A stretch of 64,000 bases of DNA from Acidobacteriaceae bacterium TAA 166 (GCA_000421065.1 ATWD01000003.1:248001-312000); one strand, 5' to 3'. Positions 27,190 through 37,200 are shown, counted from the first letter of the stretch. Notes: generated by a model not told the origin, from the letters alone. Numbers and translations: made by a program.

Positions 27190-27893
27190 TCAGTTGCCCT
27201 GAAGCGCCGGCTCGGTATTGTCCAGCTTGTGCAACATGGTGCGCGCCGCTTCCTGATCCAACTCACGCTCTTCAATCAATCGGTTGATTTCGTGGCGCTC
27301 CGCTCGCACCGCCTCCAGCCACATCTTTATCTCCGCCGCCCGAAAGACGCCCGCTTTCGCATGATTAGGGTTGTCTCCGGTCAACGCTTCCATTCGCCGG
27401 CGATAATAGTCCATCAAACGGGACGCAATCGCCGCCACACCGTTGGCTACTTCGCTCTCCTCCGAGGCCTGATCGTGCACCTCTACCAGCCGCTTGATGG
27501 CGGCTGGTGCTGAGACGCGGCTCCATCGTTGAGAGTGAGTGGGAGGGAGAGAACAGCCGCCAGCGTCACTGCACCTCGAACTCCAGCCAAAGACATGGCG
27601 ATAAGCAGGCGTCTCGGAGTCGGCCGCCTTGTACCTATATTTCGCTTTTCGCGATAGAAGGCCCATTTGAGAGAAGTCCACGTCCAGAGAAAACGAAGCA
27701 GAGCCAGACATAGTGTGATGCTCAGAGCAGGAGAAACAGGGAAGGATCGAGCGTGCTGTGAACATGCAACGCGGCTAGCGCGATACCGGGACCTATCTGA
27801 AAGAGCGGTAATGGAATCCGTGAGACGAGCGAGGCGACTCCAGAGAGACACTCCAAACAAAAGGATGATAAGGATCGTTGTCAGCTGTTCCAA
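27190..27893 (-). pseudogene. Broken CPA1-type Na+/H+ antiporter
   Basis: Two minus-strand frames carry adjoining pieces of a bacterial CPA1 sodium/proton antiporter. One (about 27520-27893) has membrane segments TILIILLFGVSLWSRLARLT, LLRFLWTWTSLKWAFYR and the conserved LLIAMSLAGVRGAVTLAAVL. The other (27190 to about 27520) has the cytoplasmic tail IASRLMDYYRRRMEALTGD and AERHEINRLIEERELDQEAA. The frame changes near 27520, right after SLPLTLNDG, where several membrane residues are also missing compared with the family. The N-terminal two thirds are absent. It cannot make a working antiporter. It lies beside an integrase gene, in a degraded accessory patch. Confidence 0.8.
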
Positions 27894-28271
27894 TCTCAGG
27901 GTCCACCTTTGTTAATACTGTTGCCATCATCTAGAAGATCGTTCTTTGTTCTGTGATGCACGACAACCCGATCGTTAACCTAGCCTATAGGCGATCGCAT
28001 CCAGAAACTTGAACATGCTCAGAGCACAACCACTCGGACGTGGCGCATTGCAGGAGGGTCACTTGGCCATGGCCGTTCAGAGTCTTGTAATGGGGGCATC
28101 CTCTCCTAAAAATGCTTCCGGGGACTGCAAGGGCACTAAGAGTGGCAACAAGGATTCGTTTCCCATTTTTCCATTCGCAAGGTCAGGTCTAATTCGGACC
28201 GGATTTCCACTTGCTTGCGCAGTCGCAGGTGCCCCCGTCTCAGTGCTAGCCTTAAACCATTCGACGGAATT
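27894..28271. other. Intergenic stretch upstream of the integrase; no gene seen
   Basis: About 380 bases between the antiporter remnant and the integrase start. No recognised coding content or RNA; the integrase promoter is presumably here. Confidence 0.35.
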
Positions 28272-29498
28272 ATGCGAGCCAACCGAAAGAGGAGACTCAA
28301 ATTGGCTCGTAGACGATTTCAAGCCGGCAGCGTCCGGTTACGTACGAATCGCGGTCCAGCGTACTGGCAGGGGTTCTATCGGGAGGACGTCATCGACGAA
28401 GCAGGGAGGACGGTGCGTAAGCGCATGGCAGTCAACCTTGGTTTGATGGAGAACGTTCCAAACGAAAAGGAGGCCCTACAAAGGCTGGCTGTGATTCTCA
28501 ACCCCATTAACGATGTCAACCACCAGCCAAAGAAGATGATGACGTTCGGCGGTTTCATTCCGAAATACCGGGCGCTCAAGATGGCGAACCAGAAGGGAAC
28601 TACGGTGCACGGTTACGAGACGAATATTCGCGCACACTACCTTCCGGCCTTCGCTGACGTTGAGCTGTCCGCCATCACTGCCGAGGCTGTGCAGATATTC
28701 CTGAATCAGAAGAGACTTGAAGGAAAATCGCTCCAAACGCTCAAGAACTTGAAATGGGGACTGAGCTCGATCTTCGAGTCTGCAATCAAGAACGGGTACA
28801 TGACGTCCAATCCCGCCTGCAGGGCGGATCTTCCCCCGGACGAGGTCAAGGAGCAGGCGAAGCTGCCGACAGGCAACGAGCTGGCTCTGCTGATTGACGC
28901 TCTGGAGGAGCCCTACAGCACGATGGTGTATCTGGTGTCGGTGAGTTCGGTTCGTCCGGAGGAGCTGGCATTCAAATGGTCGGATCTGATTCCCGCAACC
29001 CGAGACCTCTGGGTGGTACGTGCCATGAACCAGGGCAGGTTCCACACCCCGAAGTACCATCGGGCCAACCGCCCCATCCGTCTGACCGAGGCCGACGTCC
29101 AACGTCTGCTCCGGTTGAAAGCGACGGTGCGGGCGCAGGATGACGATTGGATGTTCCCGAACCGCATCAGGACGGGCAAGAAGCTGAAGCCCGGGCCCAT
29201 CCGGTATGAACATGTCCTCGAACGGAAGATTCAGCCGGTCGCGAGGCGTCTCGGCCTGCCGCATATCACCTGGCGTCTCCTCCGGCACTGGGGAGCCACA
29301 CAGATGATTGCGGCGAAGGTCGATATCAAGGCAGCCCAGCAGCGCCTTGGTCACTCTCGTCCGACGACTCTGCTCATCCACTACGCGCAGGTTCTGGATG
29401 AGTCGGCGGACGCGGCAGCCGGATTGGTCAGCGGTCAGCTGGGGTATGCGATTCCGGCTGGGGCTTCAGGCAATTCGATAGAAATAGGAGGCTTGTAG
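28272..29498 (+). CDS. Tyrosine recombinase / site-specific integrase
   Basis: 408 residues from the ATG at 28272; the frame is open to a TTG at 28215, and neither start has a clear ribosome site. The N-terminal part has an AP2-like/SAM-like arm-binding region. The core-binding segment includes YLPAFADVELSAITAEAVQI. The catalytic domain shows the first Arg in SSVRPEELAFKW, the box-II LLRHWGATQM, where the first His of the usual HxxR is replaced by Arg, and the LGHSRPTTLLIHYA box with the nucleophilic Tyr. It ends 75 bases from the 3' end of tRNA-Cys and is transcribed towards it, the classic position of an island integrase. The neighbouring DNA on its left is decayed. Confidence 0.9.
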   Translation: MRANRKRRLKLARRRFQAGSVRLRTNRGPAYWQGFYREDVIDEAGRTVRKRMAVNLGLMENVPNEKEALQRLAVILNPINDVNHQPKKMMTFGGFIPKYRALKMANQKGTTVHGYETNIRAHYLPAFADVELSAITAEAVQIFLNQKRLEGKSLQTLKNLKWGLSSIFESAIKNGYMTSNPACRADLPPDEVKEQAKLPTGNELALLIDALEEPYSTMVYLVSVSSVRPEELAFKWSDLIPATRDLWVVRAMNQGRFHTPKYHRANRPIRLTEADVQRLLRLKATVRAQDDDWMFPNRIRTGKKLKPGPIRYEHVLERKIQPVARRLGLPHITWRLLRHWGATQMIAAKVDIKAAQQRLGHSRPTTLLIHYAQVLDESADAAAGLVSGQLGYAIPAGASGNSIEIGGL

Positions 29499-29573
29499 CA
29501 GGGTAATTCGCCTAATTGGCAACCATTTTGGCAACCACGCTCTGGAGCCTGGCTGCTAAGTTGTAGGAGAAAT

Positions 29574-29648
29574 TGGAGGCGCGGGTCGGGATCGAACCGA
29601 CGCATAAAGGTTTTGCAGACCTCTCCCTTACCACTTGGGTACCGCGCC
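29574..29648 (-). tRNA. tRNA-Cys (GCA), CCA encoded
   Basis: The minus strand folds as a cloverleaf: acceptor GGCGCGG/CCGCGCC, anticodon loop TCTGCAAA with anticodon GCA, T-arm GTCGG-TTCGATC-CCGAC, discriminator T and an encoded CCA at 29574-29576. This is the likely attachment target of the adjacent integrase. Confidence 0.95.
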
Positions 29649-29708
29649 TCAGTGGGCTGCCTCAATCCTGCAGGTTGTAGAGGAAGTGTAACGCAGGCAG
29701 GGAGGTTT

Positions 29709-29783
29709 TGGAGCGGGAGACCGGGGTCGAACCGGCGACATCTTCCTTGGCAAGGAAGCACTCTACCACTGAGCTACTCCCGC
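29709..29783 (-). tRNA. tRNA-Gly (GCC), CCA encoded
   Basis: The minus strand gives acceptor GCGGGAG/TCCCGC, D-arm AGCTCAGTGGTAGAGT, anticodon loop TTGCCAA with anticodon GCC, T-arm GCCGG-TTCGACC-CCGGT, discriminator T and an encoded CCA. It lies 60 bases upstream of tRNA-Cys on the same strand, so they are probably one transcript. Confidence 0.95.
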
Positions 29784-29866
29784 GCTCACCAAGTCAAGTA
29801 TAACCATCCTCTGGTCTCCCGGTCAACGCAAGGTGAATTCCACAGACCCCTTAAGAAATCCACACT

Positions 29867-31786
29867 TTAGTTCGGAAGCCGTTCCTCAAATGCAATGCGT
29901 GGGCCGACAACAGTATTGGACCGATGACGAACGATATGGGGTGTGATTAGAAGAACCAGTTCGCTGGTATCAAGCTCCGTTGCTTTATCTGCTGTTGCGG
30001 TTTGGAATCCCGGTAACTCGCTAATGCCGGGAAGCCCGTTGATTGCAGCCGACTCCGTTCGCGAAAGAGAACTGGCCAATAGCGTGCTCTCTCCATCTTT
30101 TACTGTAACCGTCGAAGTGTATTGGCGACTTGCAAGGACAGGGATGCCATTCAGCGATCCGCTCGCAAGAGCTTCGATCTTCAGGTCGAGCTGCATGCTC
30201 ACCTGGCCGGACTTCTGGATCGTCGATTTCGCTTTGAGGGTGAGGCCGAGATCCTCGAATTGAATCTGGGGAATTGTAACGGTCGATGACTGTCCGAGCA
30301 GGCTCTGTGCGCTGACACCGTTTACCGTTACTCCAGCAAGCGAATTGGGCAGGTTGGCGATCCCGCTGCTGTACGTCGAGGTGATGATGGGGTATTTCGT
30401 CCCGGAGCGAAAGTTTCCGGTTTGCCCATCTCCCAAACGAAGTTTGAGGGAATCGAGGGCGCGGGTATCGCTAGAGTTGAGCGAAAGCTGAAAGGTTATG
30501 CTCGTATTCGTTGTTAAACCCGATGTTGTGAGTCCTCCTCCGAAGAACCCGACGGTGTTGGCAAGAAGAGAGCTCTGTACCAGGCCTGACGAAATCAATG
30601 CCAGGGCGATCGTAATGTCATTCGAGTTGGCGGGAATCAATCCCTGAGAGATGGCCTGGTTGACCAGCGACTGGTTGGAAGAGACAAGGTCGCGAGCTGC
30701 GCTCTCGACGTTATAGACTCCCAGCTGTTGCGGCAGTTGAGCACCTATGTTGCGCTGACGGGTACGATCAACCGTATAAAGAGTGATATCCAGCACAACC
30801 TCAGAGCCGCCATCGACCAGGTCTGTTAGAGTCTGGTTGATCGCCGAAAGAGTAGCTTCAGGAGCCCGGAGCACGAGATTGCCGCTACCGTTCAGAATAC
30901 TCGTCTGCTTTACGTCGAAGACGTTCTGAATGACTGTGCTGATCTCTTTGATCTGTTCCTGCGTCAGGCCTGGAACGTAGATCGTTTCCTGGAGCTTTCG
31001 CTCAAACTTCTGCCGGTTCTCCGTCGTATCTTTTGTGATCAGCACCGAATGCTCGTCGAGAGGGGTTGCGAAGGCGTGCGCCATCTCCAGCAGGATCGAG
31101 GAAGCTTCTCTGTAAGTGACATCATCGAGATCGACCCGTAAGCTCTGATGCTGAATCGATTCATCGAATACGGTGCGAATACCGTATAGGGAGAAGACCT
31201 GTCGAAGCACTTGCTGTACATCTTCATGAAGATGTACAGCGTGTGTGCCTTTTTGAGGGAGCAGCGTGATAGGTCCTGCAATCGTTGCGGTTTGACGGCT
31301 GGATTCCGCAGCGCCGTTCTCGTCCGGCTCCATCCGTAGATGGAAGGAAGAGGCTGGAAATGGCTGATTGGTATGCTGCGTGACGATCTCGTTTTGTGGG
31401 TCAAGCTGATGGGCCTGAGCCAACAAGCTGTCAGCCTGTTCCGGATGTCCCGACATTCGTGCCTTGCCAGCCTGCTGAACCAGATTGGTGACACGGTGCT
31501 CTCGCGCCAGCGTGGCTGCCTGCATGTAATCTGGCTTCGATGGATCGATGCGAGTGGCCTTCGTGAATGCGGCCTCGGCGGCATTCAGATCCCCTCGATC
31601 AAGCAGCTTCACCCCCGTCAGGTAAGACTCCTCCGCTTGTTGGACCTCTCGTTTCCTAGGTGAAGGCGGCTGCGCCTGAGAAGTCTGCGCGGAGTCCTGA
31701 GCATGCGCCGGTATCGTCACAGCGATGATCAGCGCGAGTGCGGTTGTATAGAGATGTGACGCGTTGAGTTGAAGTCGATGGTGCAT
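29867..31786 (-). CDS. Secretin (type II/III secretion family) with N-terminal TPR region
   Basis: 639 residues. Signal peptide around ALALIIAVTIPAHAQ. TPR-like helices follow (about 48-125; YLTGVKLLDRGDLNAAEAAF). An STN/N0-like fold comes next (about 195-265), then an N1-like KH domain (IYVPGLTQEQIKEISTVIQN), and finally the secretin beta domain with the conserved VPIL-like lip GIPVLASRQYTSTVTVKDGE and ending ELVLLITPHIV. It forms an outer-membrane channel ring. No ATPase, pseudopilin or assembly gene is nearby. It is the last gene of a leftward run with fis-like, cvpA and purC genes. Its partner machinery must be encoded elsewhere, possibly a type IV pilus or type II system. Confidence 0.9.
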   Translation of the reverse strand: MHHRLQLNASHLYTTALALIIAVTIPAHAQDSAQTSQAQPPSPRKREVQQAEESYLTGVKLLDRGDLNAAEAAFTKATRIDPSKPDYMQAATLAREHRVTNLVQQAGKARMSGHPEQADSLLAQAHQLDPQNEIVTQHTNQPFPASSFHLRMEPDENGAAESSRQTATIAGPITLLPQKGTHAVHLHEDVQQVLRQVFSLYGIRTVFDESIQHQSLRVDLDDVTYREASSILLEMAHAFATPLDEHSVLITKDTTENRQKFERKLQETIYVPGLTQEQIKEISTVIQNVFDVKQTSILNGSGNLVLRAPEATLSAINQTLTDLVDGGSEVVLDITLYTVDRTRQRNIGAQLPQQLGVYNVESAARDLVSSNQSLVNQAISQGLIPANSNDITIALALISSGLVQSSLLANTVGFFGGGLTTSGLTTNTSITFQLSLNSSDTRALDSLKLRLGDGQTGNFRSGTKYPIITSTYSSGIANLPNSLAGVTVNGVSAQSLLGQSSTVTIPQIQFEDLGLTLKAKSTIQKSGQVSMQLDLKIEALASGSLNGIPVLASRQYTSTVTVKDGESTLLASSLSRTESAAINGLPGISELPGFQTATADKATELDTSELVLLITPHIVRHRSNTVVGPRIAFEERLPN

Positions 31787-31815
31787 CGGGGTTGCTGGTT
31801 AGACGGAGAGTCTGC

Positions 31816-32166
31816 TTATCGGATACCAGCGACTCCGCGATTGCCGTTCGATGCAATGCTCTGCACGCGCGGCCGTTCGCTGACAGGAGGGCGCCGCATT
31901 CCGTTGCGAATCTGCACGGTATCCATCTCAAGCTCAGTGAGCGTACGGCTCAGGGTATTTCGGTGCATACGGAGCTCCTCGGCGGCCTTGCACTGGTTGC
32001 CTTTGTGATGGGCCAGTACCTCAAAGATATAACGCCGCTTAAATTGCCGGACAGCCTCGGCGTAGGAGACACCTGCACTATGCATCTGGATAACGAGACT
32101 GTCCAATTCGCGTTTCAAGGCTTGCTCCTGGCTGGTTGTCTGGGTGCGGCGTTCCCTCATTGTCAC
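31816..32166 (-). CDS. Fis-type helix-turn-helix DNA-binding protein
   Basis: 116 residues. The central part is a Fis C-terminal HTH (HTH_8): AVRQFKRRYIFEVLAHHKGN followed by QCKAAEELRMHRNTLSRTLT, with the recognition helix in the second half. The rest is charged and lacks a receiver or AAA+ domain, so it is a stand-alone DNA-binding protein like Fis rather than a full sigma-54 activator. The frame starts with GTG at 32166 with an ATG at 32160. It sits tightly between cvpA and the secretin gene and may regulate the block. Confidence 0.85.
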   Translation of the reverse strand: MTMRERRTQTTSQEQALKRELDSLVIQMHSAGVSYAEAVRQFKRRYIFEVLAHHKGNQCKAAEELRMHRNTLSRTLTELEMDTVQIRNGMRRPPVSERPRVQSIASNGNRGVAGIR

Positions 32167-32167
32167 T

Positions 32168-32704
32168 CTAACGATGCAGCTTGATCCAGTCGGGTGCGTT
32201 GTGCTTGAGTTCGTCTTCGCCGTTTTCGATCAGGTGCTTGAGGTTTTGAGGTACAACGAAGGATACCGCATGTGCCCCGTCAAGGAAATAGGGTGCTAAA
32301 CGAGAGTTTTTTAGCCAGCCCGATGCAGGAAGAAATGAGATAACGGCCATGAGAATCGCAATCCCCACCAGGCCGCCGCGAACCAAACCAAAGGCAGCTC
32401 CGCCGAGCCGGTCGAAGAATCCAAGTCCGATCGCATGGGCCGACGAGCGGATAATTCGCGCCAAAAGGGAAGCGGCGATCATCACTCCGATCGAGATCAA
32501 AAGGAAGGCAATTACGCTTGCGACATCGAGATTTGTGACAATTCCGGAGAGTTTCTCCGCGAGAAGCGGATAGTTCCATGCCGCCAGAACAATCCCGCAG
32601 ATCAGCCCGGCGAGTGAAAATAGTTCAAGTACAAGTCCACGGAAGAAAGCCTGAACCGTTGAGGCTGTGAGAATAGTGACTAACAGCCAATCAAAGAGAG
32701 TCAT
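32168..32704 (-). CDS. CvpA family inner-membrane protein
   Basis: 178 residues with four hydrophobic segments, starting MTLFDWLLVTILTASTVQAF, the CvpA family pattern. A Gly-rich fourth helix follows LGFFDRLGGAAFGLVRGGLV. In other bacteria CvpA is linked to colicin V export, envelope stress and purine-related operons. The ATG at 32704 overlaps the purC stop (TGATG), so the two are translationally coupled. A GTG just upstream at 32707 is possible. Confidence 0.92.
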   Translation of the reverse strand: MTLFDWLLVTILTASTVQAFFRGLVLELFSLAGLICGIVLAAWNYPLLAEKLSGIVTNLDVASVIAFLLISIGVMIAASLLARIIRSSAHAIGLGFFDRLGGAAFGLVRGGLVGIAILMAVISFLPASGWLKNSRLAPYFLDGAHAVSFVVPQNLKHLIENGEDELKHNAPDWIKLHR

Positions 32705-33597
32705 CACTCGGAGTGGCCGGTGATCAGGCGGAAAGCTTCAAGATATTTTTCCCGTGTTCGCTCGATTACCTCGTCCGGAAGGGCAGGCGCAGGAGCTTGT
32801 TTATTCCAGCGGATAGACTCAAGATAGTCTCGTACATATTGCTTGTCGAATGAAGGTTGAGAGCCGCCGGGAGCGTAGCCTTTAGCAGGCCAGTAGCGTG
32901 AGGAATCAGGCGTCAGTACCTCGTCGGCCAGCACAATCTCCCCATCGATCAGACCAAACTCAAACTTCGTATCGGCGAGGATCAGACCGTGGCTCTCAGC
33001 ATGGCGCGAAGCCTTATCAAAGATCTCCAAGGTGAGGCGCCGGAGCGCGTTCGCGTTTTCTTCTCCGACGATCGAGACGACGTTCGCGAATGAGATATTT
33101 TCATCATGGCCGCCCGTGTTGATCTTTGCCGCTGGTGTGAAGATCGGCTCCGGCAGGCGTTCGGACTCTTTCAGGCCAGAGGGCAGCGCGATGCCGCAGA
33201 TCGCGCCGGTCGTTTGATAATCTTTCCACCCCGAACCGGAGAGATAGGCGCGTACCACACATTCGACGGGAAACATCTCCGCGCTCCGAACAACCATGCT
33301 CCGCCCGGTAAGCTGATCGATATAGGGTGCAAGCTGGGAAGGGAACTGGGCGGCATCCGCAGTGATGACGTGGTTCTTGACGGTGTCTTTGAGGAAGTCG
33401 AACCAAAAGAGCGAGAGCTGCGTCAAAATGCGGCCCTTGTCCGGAATTCCGCTCCCGAGTACATGGTCAAAAGCCGAGACACGATCGGTCGCCACAAAGA
33501 GCAGCTCCTCTGCGCCGAGTGAATAAATGTCACGGACCTTCCCGCGAGCGATAGGAGAGAGTGGCTCAAGATGCGTTTCCAAAAGTGCAGTCTGCAT
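32704..33597 (-). CDS. purC: Phosphoribosylaminoimidazole-succinocarboxamide synthase
   Basis: 297 residues from the ATG at 33597, the length of the longer yeast-Ade1-like SAICAR synthases. Diagnostic segments are GKVRDIYSLGAEELLFVATD (ATP site), VVRAYLSGSGWKDYQTTGAI, ADTKFEFGLIDGEIVLADEV and LTPDSSRYWPA. It converts CAIR plus aspartate and ATP to SAICAR in purine biosynthesis. An in-frame TTG at 33621 is also open, but the ATG matches the usual family start. The stop overlaps the cvpA start. No other pur genes are in the window. Confidence 0.96.
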   Translation of the reverse strand: MQTALLETHLEPLSPIARGKVRDIYSLGAEELLFVATDRVSAFDHVLGSGIPDKGRILTQLSLFWFDFLKDTVKNHVITADAAQFPSQLAPYIDQLTGRSMVVRSAEMFPVECVVRAYLSGSGWKDYQTTGAICGIALPSGLKESERLPEPIFTPAAKINTGGHDENISFANVVSIVGEENANALRRLTLEIFDKASRHAESHGLILADTKFEFGLIDGEIVLADEVLTPDSSRYWPAKGYAPGGSQPSFDKQYVRDYLESIRWNKQAPAPALPDEVIERTREKYLEAFRLITGHSE

Positions 33598-33636
33598 GAC
33601 TCTGACGGTATCACTCCTCAAGATGAACTATTTCGG

Positions 33637-34278
33637 TTATCGGAAAGGCAGAATCAAATCGATAGAGGGCTTGCCATCTCCCAGCTCCGGACAATGAAAG
33701 TGCACCGTGTGATGTTGAAGGTCAGCCTGAGCGGAGGCATTCGTCGCCCTGCAGGCGTCGTTTCCAAACGAAGCCCTCTGAACCTGATGACGGAGGAAGG
33801 GGAGCAGTATGGGGCGATGAAAGACGATCAATTCGACCCCTGTATTCCCCGAGGCGTCCGTCTCCCAAGGGGCCCTTTCGAGGATGTACTGTCCTCCCAG
33901 CGAAGAGATATCCATCCTGCTGATGTCGAAGATCTTTGCCAGCGGAATCATCATGATAGACCCGATTAAAGGTGTCAGCAGAATGATTGCGCTCAAGGAG
34001 GTCAGCCACCGCGGTCTCATCAGGCTGAAGCGGGCAAGAAGAATTTCATAGCCCGTCACGGCGGCCCAGGCCAGGCCCGCATTGAGCTGGGTCGATGTAA
34101 AGGTCCACTGCGATGCGATCGAAAGGATGCGAGCCAAAACCATCATGGCCCCGCCTGCGGCGAACAGCACCCGTAGCCAGCGGGGAAATCTCCACCAGCG
34201 AAGACGAAGCACAAGGATCGCCAGGGAGAGGACTCCCAGCAGAATGAAGGCTAGAGGAAGGTGCAGGCTGGCTCTCAC
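33637..34278 (-). CDS. Hypothetical multi-pass membrane protein
   Basis: 213 residues. At least four hydrophobic segments are visible in the first two thirds (LPLAFILLGVLSLAILVLRL; VLFAAGGAMMVLARILSI; AGLAWAAVTGYEILLARFSL; LSAIILLTPLIGSIMMIPLA). A soluble C-terminal part of about 90 residues follows. I recognise no family. It begins 5 bases after the smc stop and precedes purC, so it is co-transcribed with them. Confidence 0.75.
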   Translation of the reverse strand: MRASLHLPLAFILLGVLSLAILVLRLRWWRFPRWLRVLFAAGGAMMVLARILSIASQWTFTSTQLNAGLAWAAVTGYEILLARFSLMRPRWLTSLSAIILLTPLIGSIMMIPLAKIFDISRMDISSLGGQYILERAPWETDASGNTGVELIVFHRPILLPFLRHQVQRASFGNDACRATNASAQADLQHHTVHFHCPELGDGKPSIDLILPFR

Positions 34279-34283
34279 AAAGG

Positions 34284-37200
34284 CTATGCTACCGCCCGGC
34301 GCGTCGTGTTCTCGTCTCTCCGATTCAGATTGACGCTGACCACCTTCGACACCCCTGGCTCCTGCATGGTGACGCCATAGATAATATCTGCCTGCGCCAT
34401 CGTACGTTTGCTGTGCGTGATTACGACGAATTGGGTGTTCGTGCTCATATCGGCGATTAGCTTGGCAAAACGGCCGACGTTTGTCTCATCCAGTGGGGCA
34501 TCTACCTCGTCCAGGATGCAGAATGGCGCCGGCTGGAACTGGAAGATTCCCACCAGAAGGGAAAGTGCCGTCAGGGCCTTCTCTCCACCGGAGAGCAAAA
34601 GGATACTCTGCAGTTTCTTTCCTGGAGGTGAAGCAACGATGTCGATGCCGCTTTCGGCCGAGTTCTCCGCATCGGTCAGCTTCATGAAAGCTTGTCCGCC
34701 GCCAAAGAGCTTCGAGAACGTAACGGAAAAGTTCTCGTTAATCACGCCAAAGGCTTCATCGAACTTCTGCCGCGAGACCTCGTCGATCTCTTTGATGGAA
34801 GCCTGCGTGTTCTCGATCGAGTCCAACAGATCCTTGCGCTGGGTCTCGAGGAAGGAGTGTCGCTGGGTGGTTTCGTTGTATTCGTCAAGCGCCATCATAT
34901 TGACCGGCCCCATCGATTCCAGGCGCTGTTTCAGCGAGCGTGAGGCCTCTTCTTCTTCAAGCAGAGCATCGCCCTCGATCCGATTGATCCCTTCGTCCTG
35001 CCGGAGGGCGGAGGCCTCAAGGGCAAGATCGTTCAAGCAAGTAGCTTCGATGTGCTCGATGTCAGAAGCGAGTTTTGCCGAGCGGGCAGTGTGCGAGGCG
35101 CGTTCCTCACGGAGTGTCTCCGTCTCATAACGCAGCGTTCGCAACTTCTGGTCCAGCTCATTCATAGCCGCCCGCAGTGCCTCGGCTTCGCTTGTAAGGT
35201 TCGCGCTCTCCTCCTGGGCAGTTACGCGCGTCTCGACGAGTTCGGTCTGTTGTGCCGAGAGGCTGGCGGTCTCCTCTTCGCGGCGAAGCTTCTCGGCCTG
35301 AGATGCAGCAAGCTGCTGTTCGATCTGCTGAATTCTCTGATTTTGACCGTTGTACAGACGCGATGTTTGATCAAAATTCGCCTGTGCATTGCGCCGGCGC
35401 TCTTCGAGTCCAGCAAGTGCCGCAGACGCCTCGGCAGCCGACTGTTGCAGGTCTTCGCGGCGAGCGCGCATCGCATCGAGCTGAGATTGCAGTTCGGCCA
35501 ACGAGCTTTCGAGTCCAGCCCGCTGTGTTTCAAGGGCCGCCGCCTCTTGTTGAAGTCGAGCGATCAGGTCGGATTTTTTACTGCGTGCATCGCGATTCCG
35601 CTCGGTCGTCAAGCTCCATTCCTGAACTCTGCGCTCGATTCGCGCGGCTTCGGCCTCCATCTGCCGGAGCGCTGCTCCCGAGTTTGCCGCCTCACGTTCT
35701 GCGTCACGCCGCTCGATTGTCTTGCCATCAATGGTGGCATTCAACGTAGCGATCTGGCTCTGCAGGCTGGCCGTGCTGAGATCGGACTGGTCCAGATTCT
35801 GTTCGGCCAGTTCGATCTTTTGAACGACTTCAGCCAGTTCGCGCTTTAGAGCGAGAGGTCCCTGGGCCCGCGGGCGACCACCGGTAACCGTGACATTGTG
35901 GAAGGTTTCGCCCGTAGGAGAGAGGAAGAAGGCGTGAGGGTTCGATAGCGCCAAGGAGCGTGCCGTGTAAGAGTCAGGGGCGACGAAGCCTTCGCGCAGC
36001 TTGGGGAGTATCACCTCGAGCGATCTGCCGAAACCGTCGAGCACACGCACGCACTCTCGCAGAGGGACCACGCCTTCAATGTGATTCGTATTGTTGGCTG
36101 CTTCGCTGGCCATTCCCTCGGCGAAGGTGAAGTTTGCCTGAGCATCGTTCGGGTGAACGAGGAAGGTGGCTCGCCCGGCGACATCGGTCTGCAGAAGGTG
36201 CATGCCGGTATCGGCGGCATCCCAGCTCTTCACAACGACGTAATTCAGCTCATCACGTAGAAATTCGTCTACGACGCTCTCGTATTTTCCTTCAACCTCA
36301 AGAAAGTCCGCTAGGGTTCCCAGCAGTTTCAGGTCGCCAGACTGAGTTGCGTTCGACTTGAAAAGCTTTCGTACGGTCTCGGTAGAGTAGCTGTGATCAC
36401 GGATGAGGCCTTCGAGCGAGTTGCGGCGGCCGTTGAGGGTTGCGATCTCACCGCGAAGCTGATCTCCCCGGCGCTTGCTCTCGTTTTCCTCTTTACGCCG
36501 GGTGTCGATCTCGAGCCGCATCTCGACGATCTCCGATTCCAGCCGCTTCAGACGCTCGGTCACGGTCTCAAAAGAGATCTTCACCTGGCCGCGCTGAACG
36601 CCGAGCGTCTCAAGCTCCTGCCGGGCGACCTCGGACTCACGCTCGAGTCTTTGAGACTCCTGTTCGAGGCTTGCCAGGGCCGCCTCCGCCTGCGTCTCTT
36701 CATTCCGGGTCTGCGAGGCGCGCTGCACGAGCTGCATGGTCTGGCGACGGTTCTCCTCGGCTTGCTTTTCGGTGCTTTGCAGAGCCCGCATTGCCTCTTG
36801 CGCATCTTGCTGCTGCTGCTGGGCGGCTTGGCGAGAGTTTGTCGCCTCTGCCGTGGCGTTCGCCAAAAAACTGCGGTGTTCTTCGAGCTCTCCGGACAGG
36901 GAGCCCAGCTGCTCACGCGCCTGCGCCAGCTCGCCCGTACCGCTTTCGAGCCGTTCGTCCAGCTCGGCGATGCGGTCGACATTCGAAGTTGATCGAGCCG
37001 TTATCCGTTCCAGCTCTACTGCCGCCTGATTTGCCCGAGATGCTGTCTCGCGAATCAGCTGATCGAGCGTATACCCGCGGCCTACGCCATCAGTATGCTC
37101 GGCATCCATCTGTTCCACGGCCGCCGCCTGGATATCGATCTGGGCGGCTAACGCAGCAATTCTCTCGGTCGTCCTCTGCTGTTCGGCATCGAGCTGTGCC

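Noticed and set aside
26348..28271. Possible transposase or insertion sequence in the decayed patch
   Set aside because: No DDE or HUH motif, no terminal inverted repeats and no target duplication could be found; only gene fragments and an integrase nearby.
36780..36840. Short GCTGCT-type repeat in smc
   Set aside because: It encodes a Gln/Ala-rich piece of coiled coil and is explained by protein composition.
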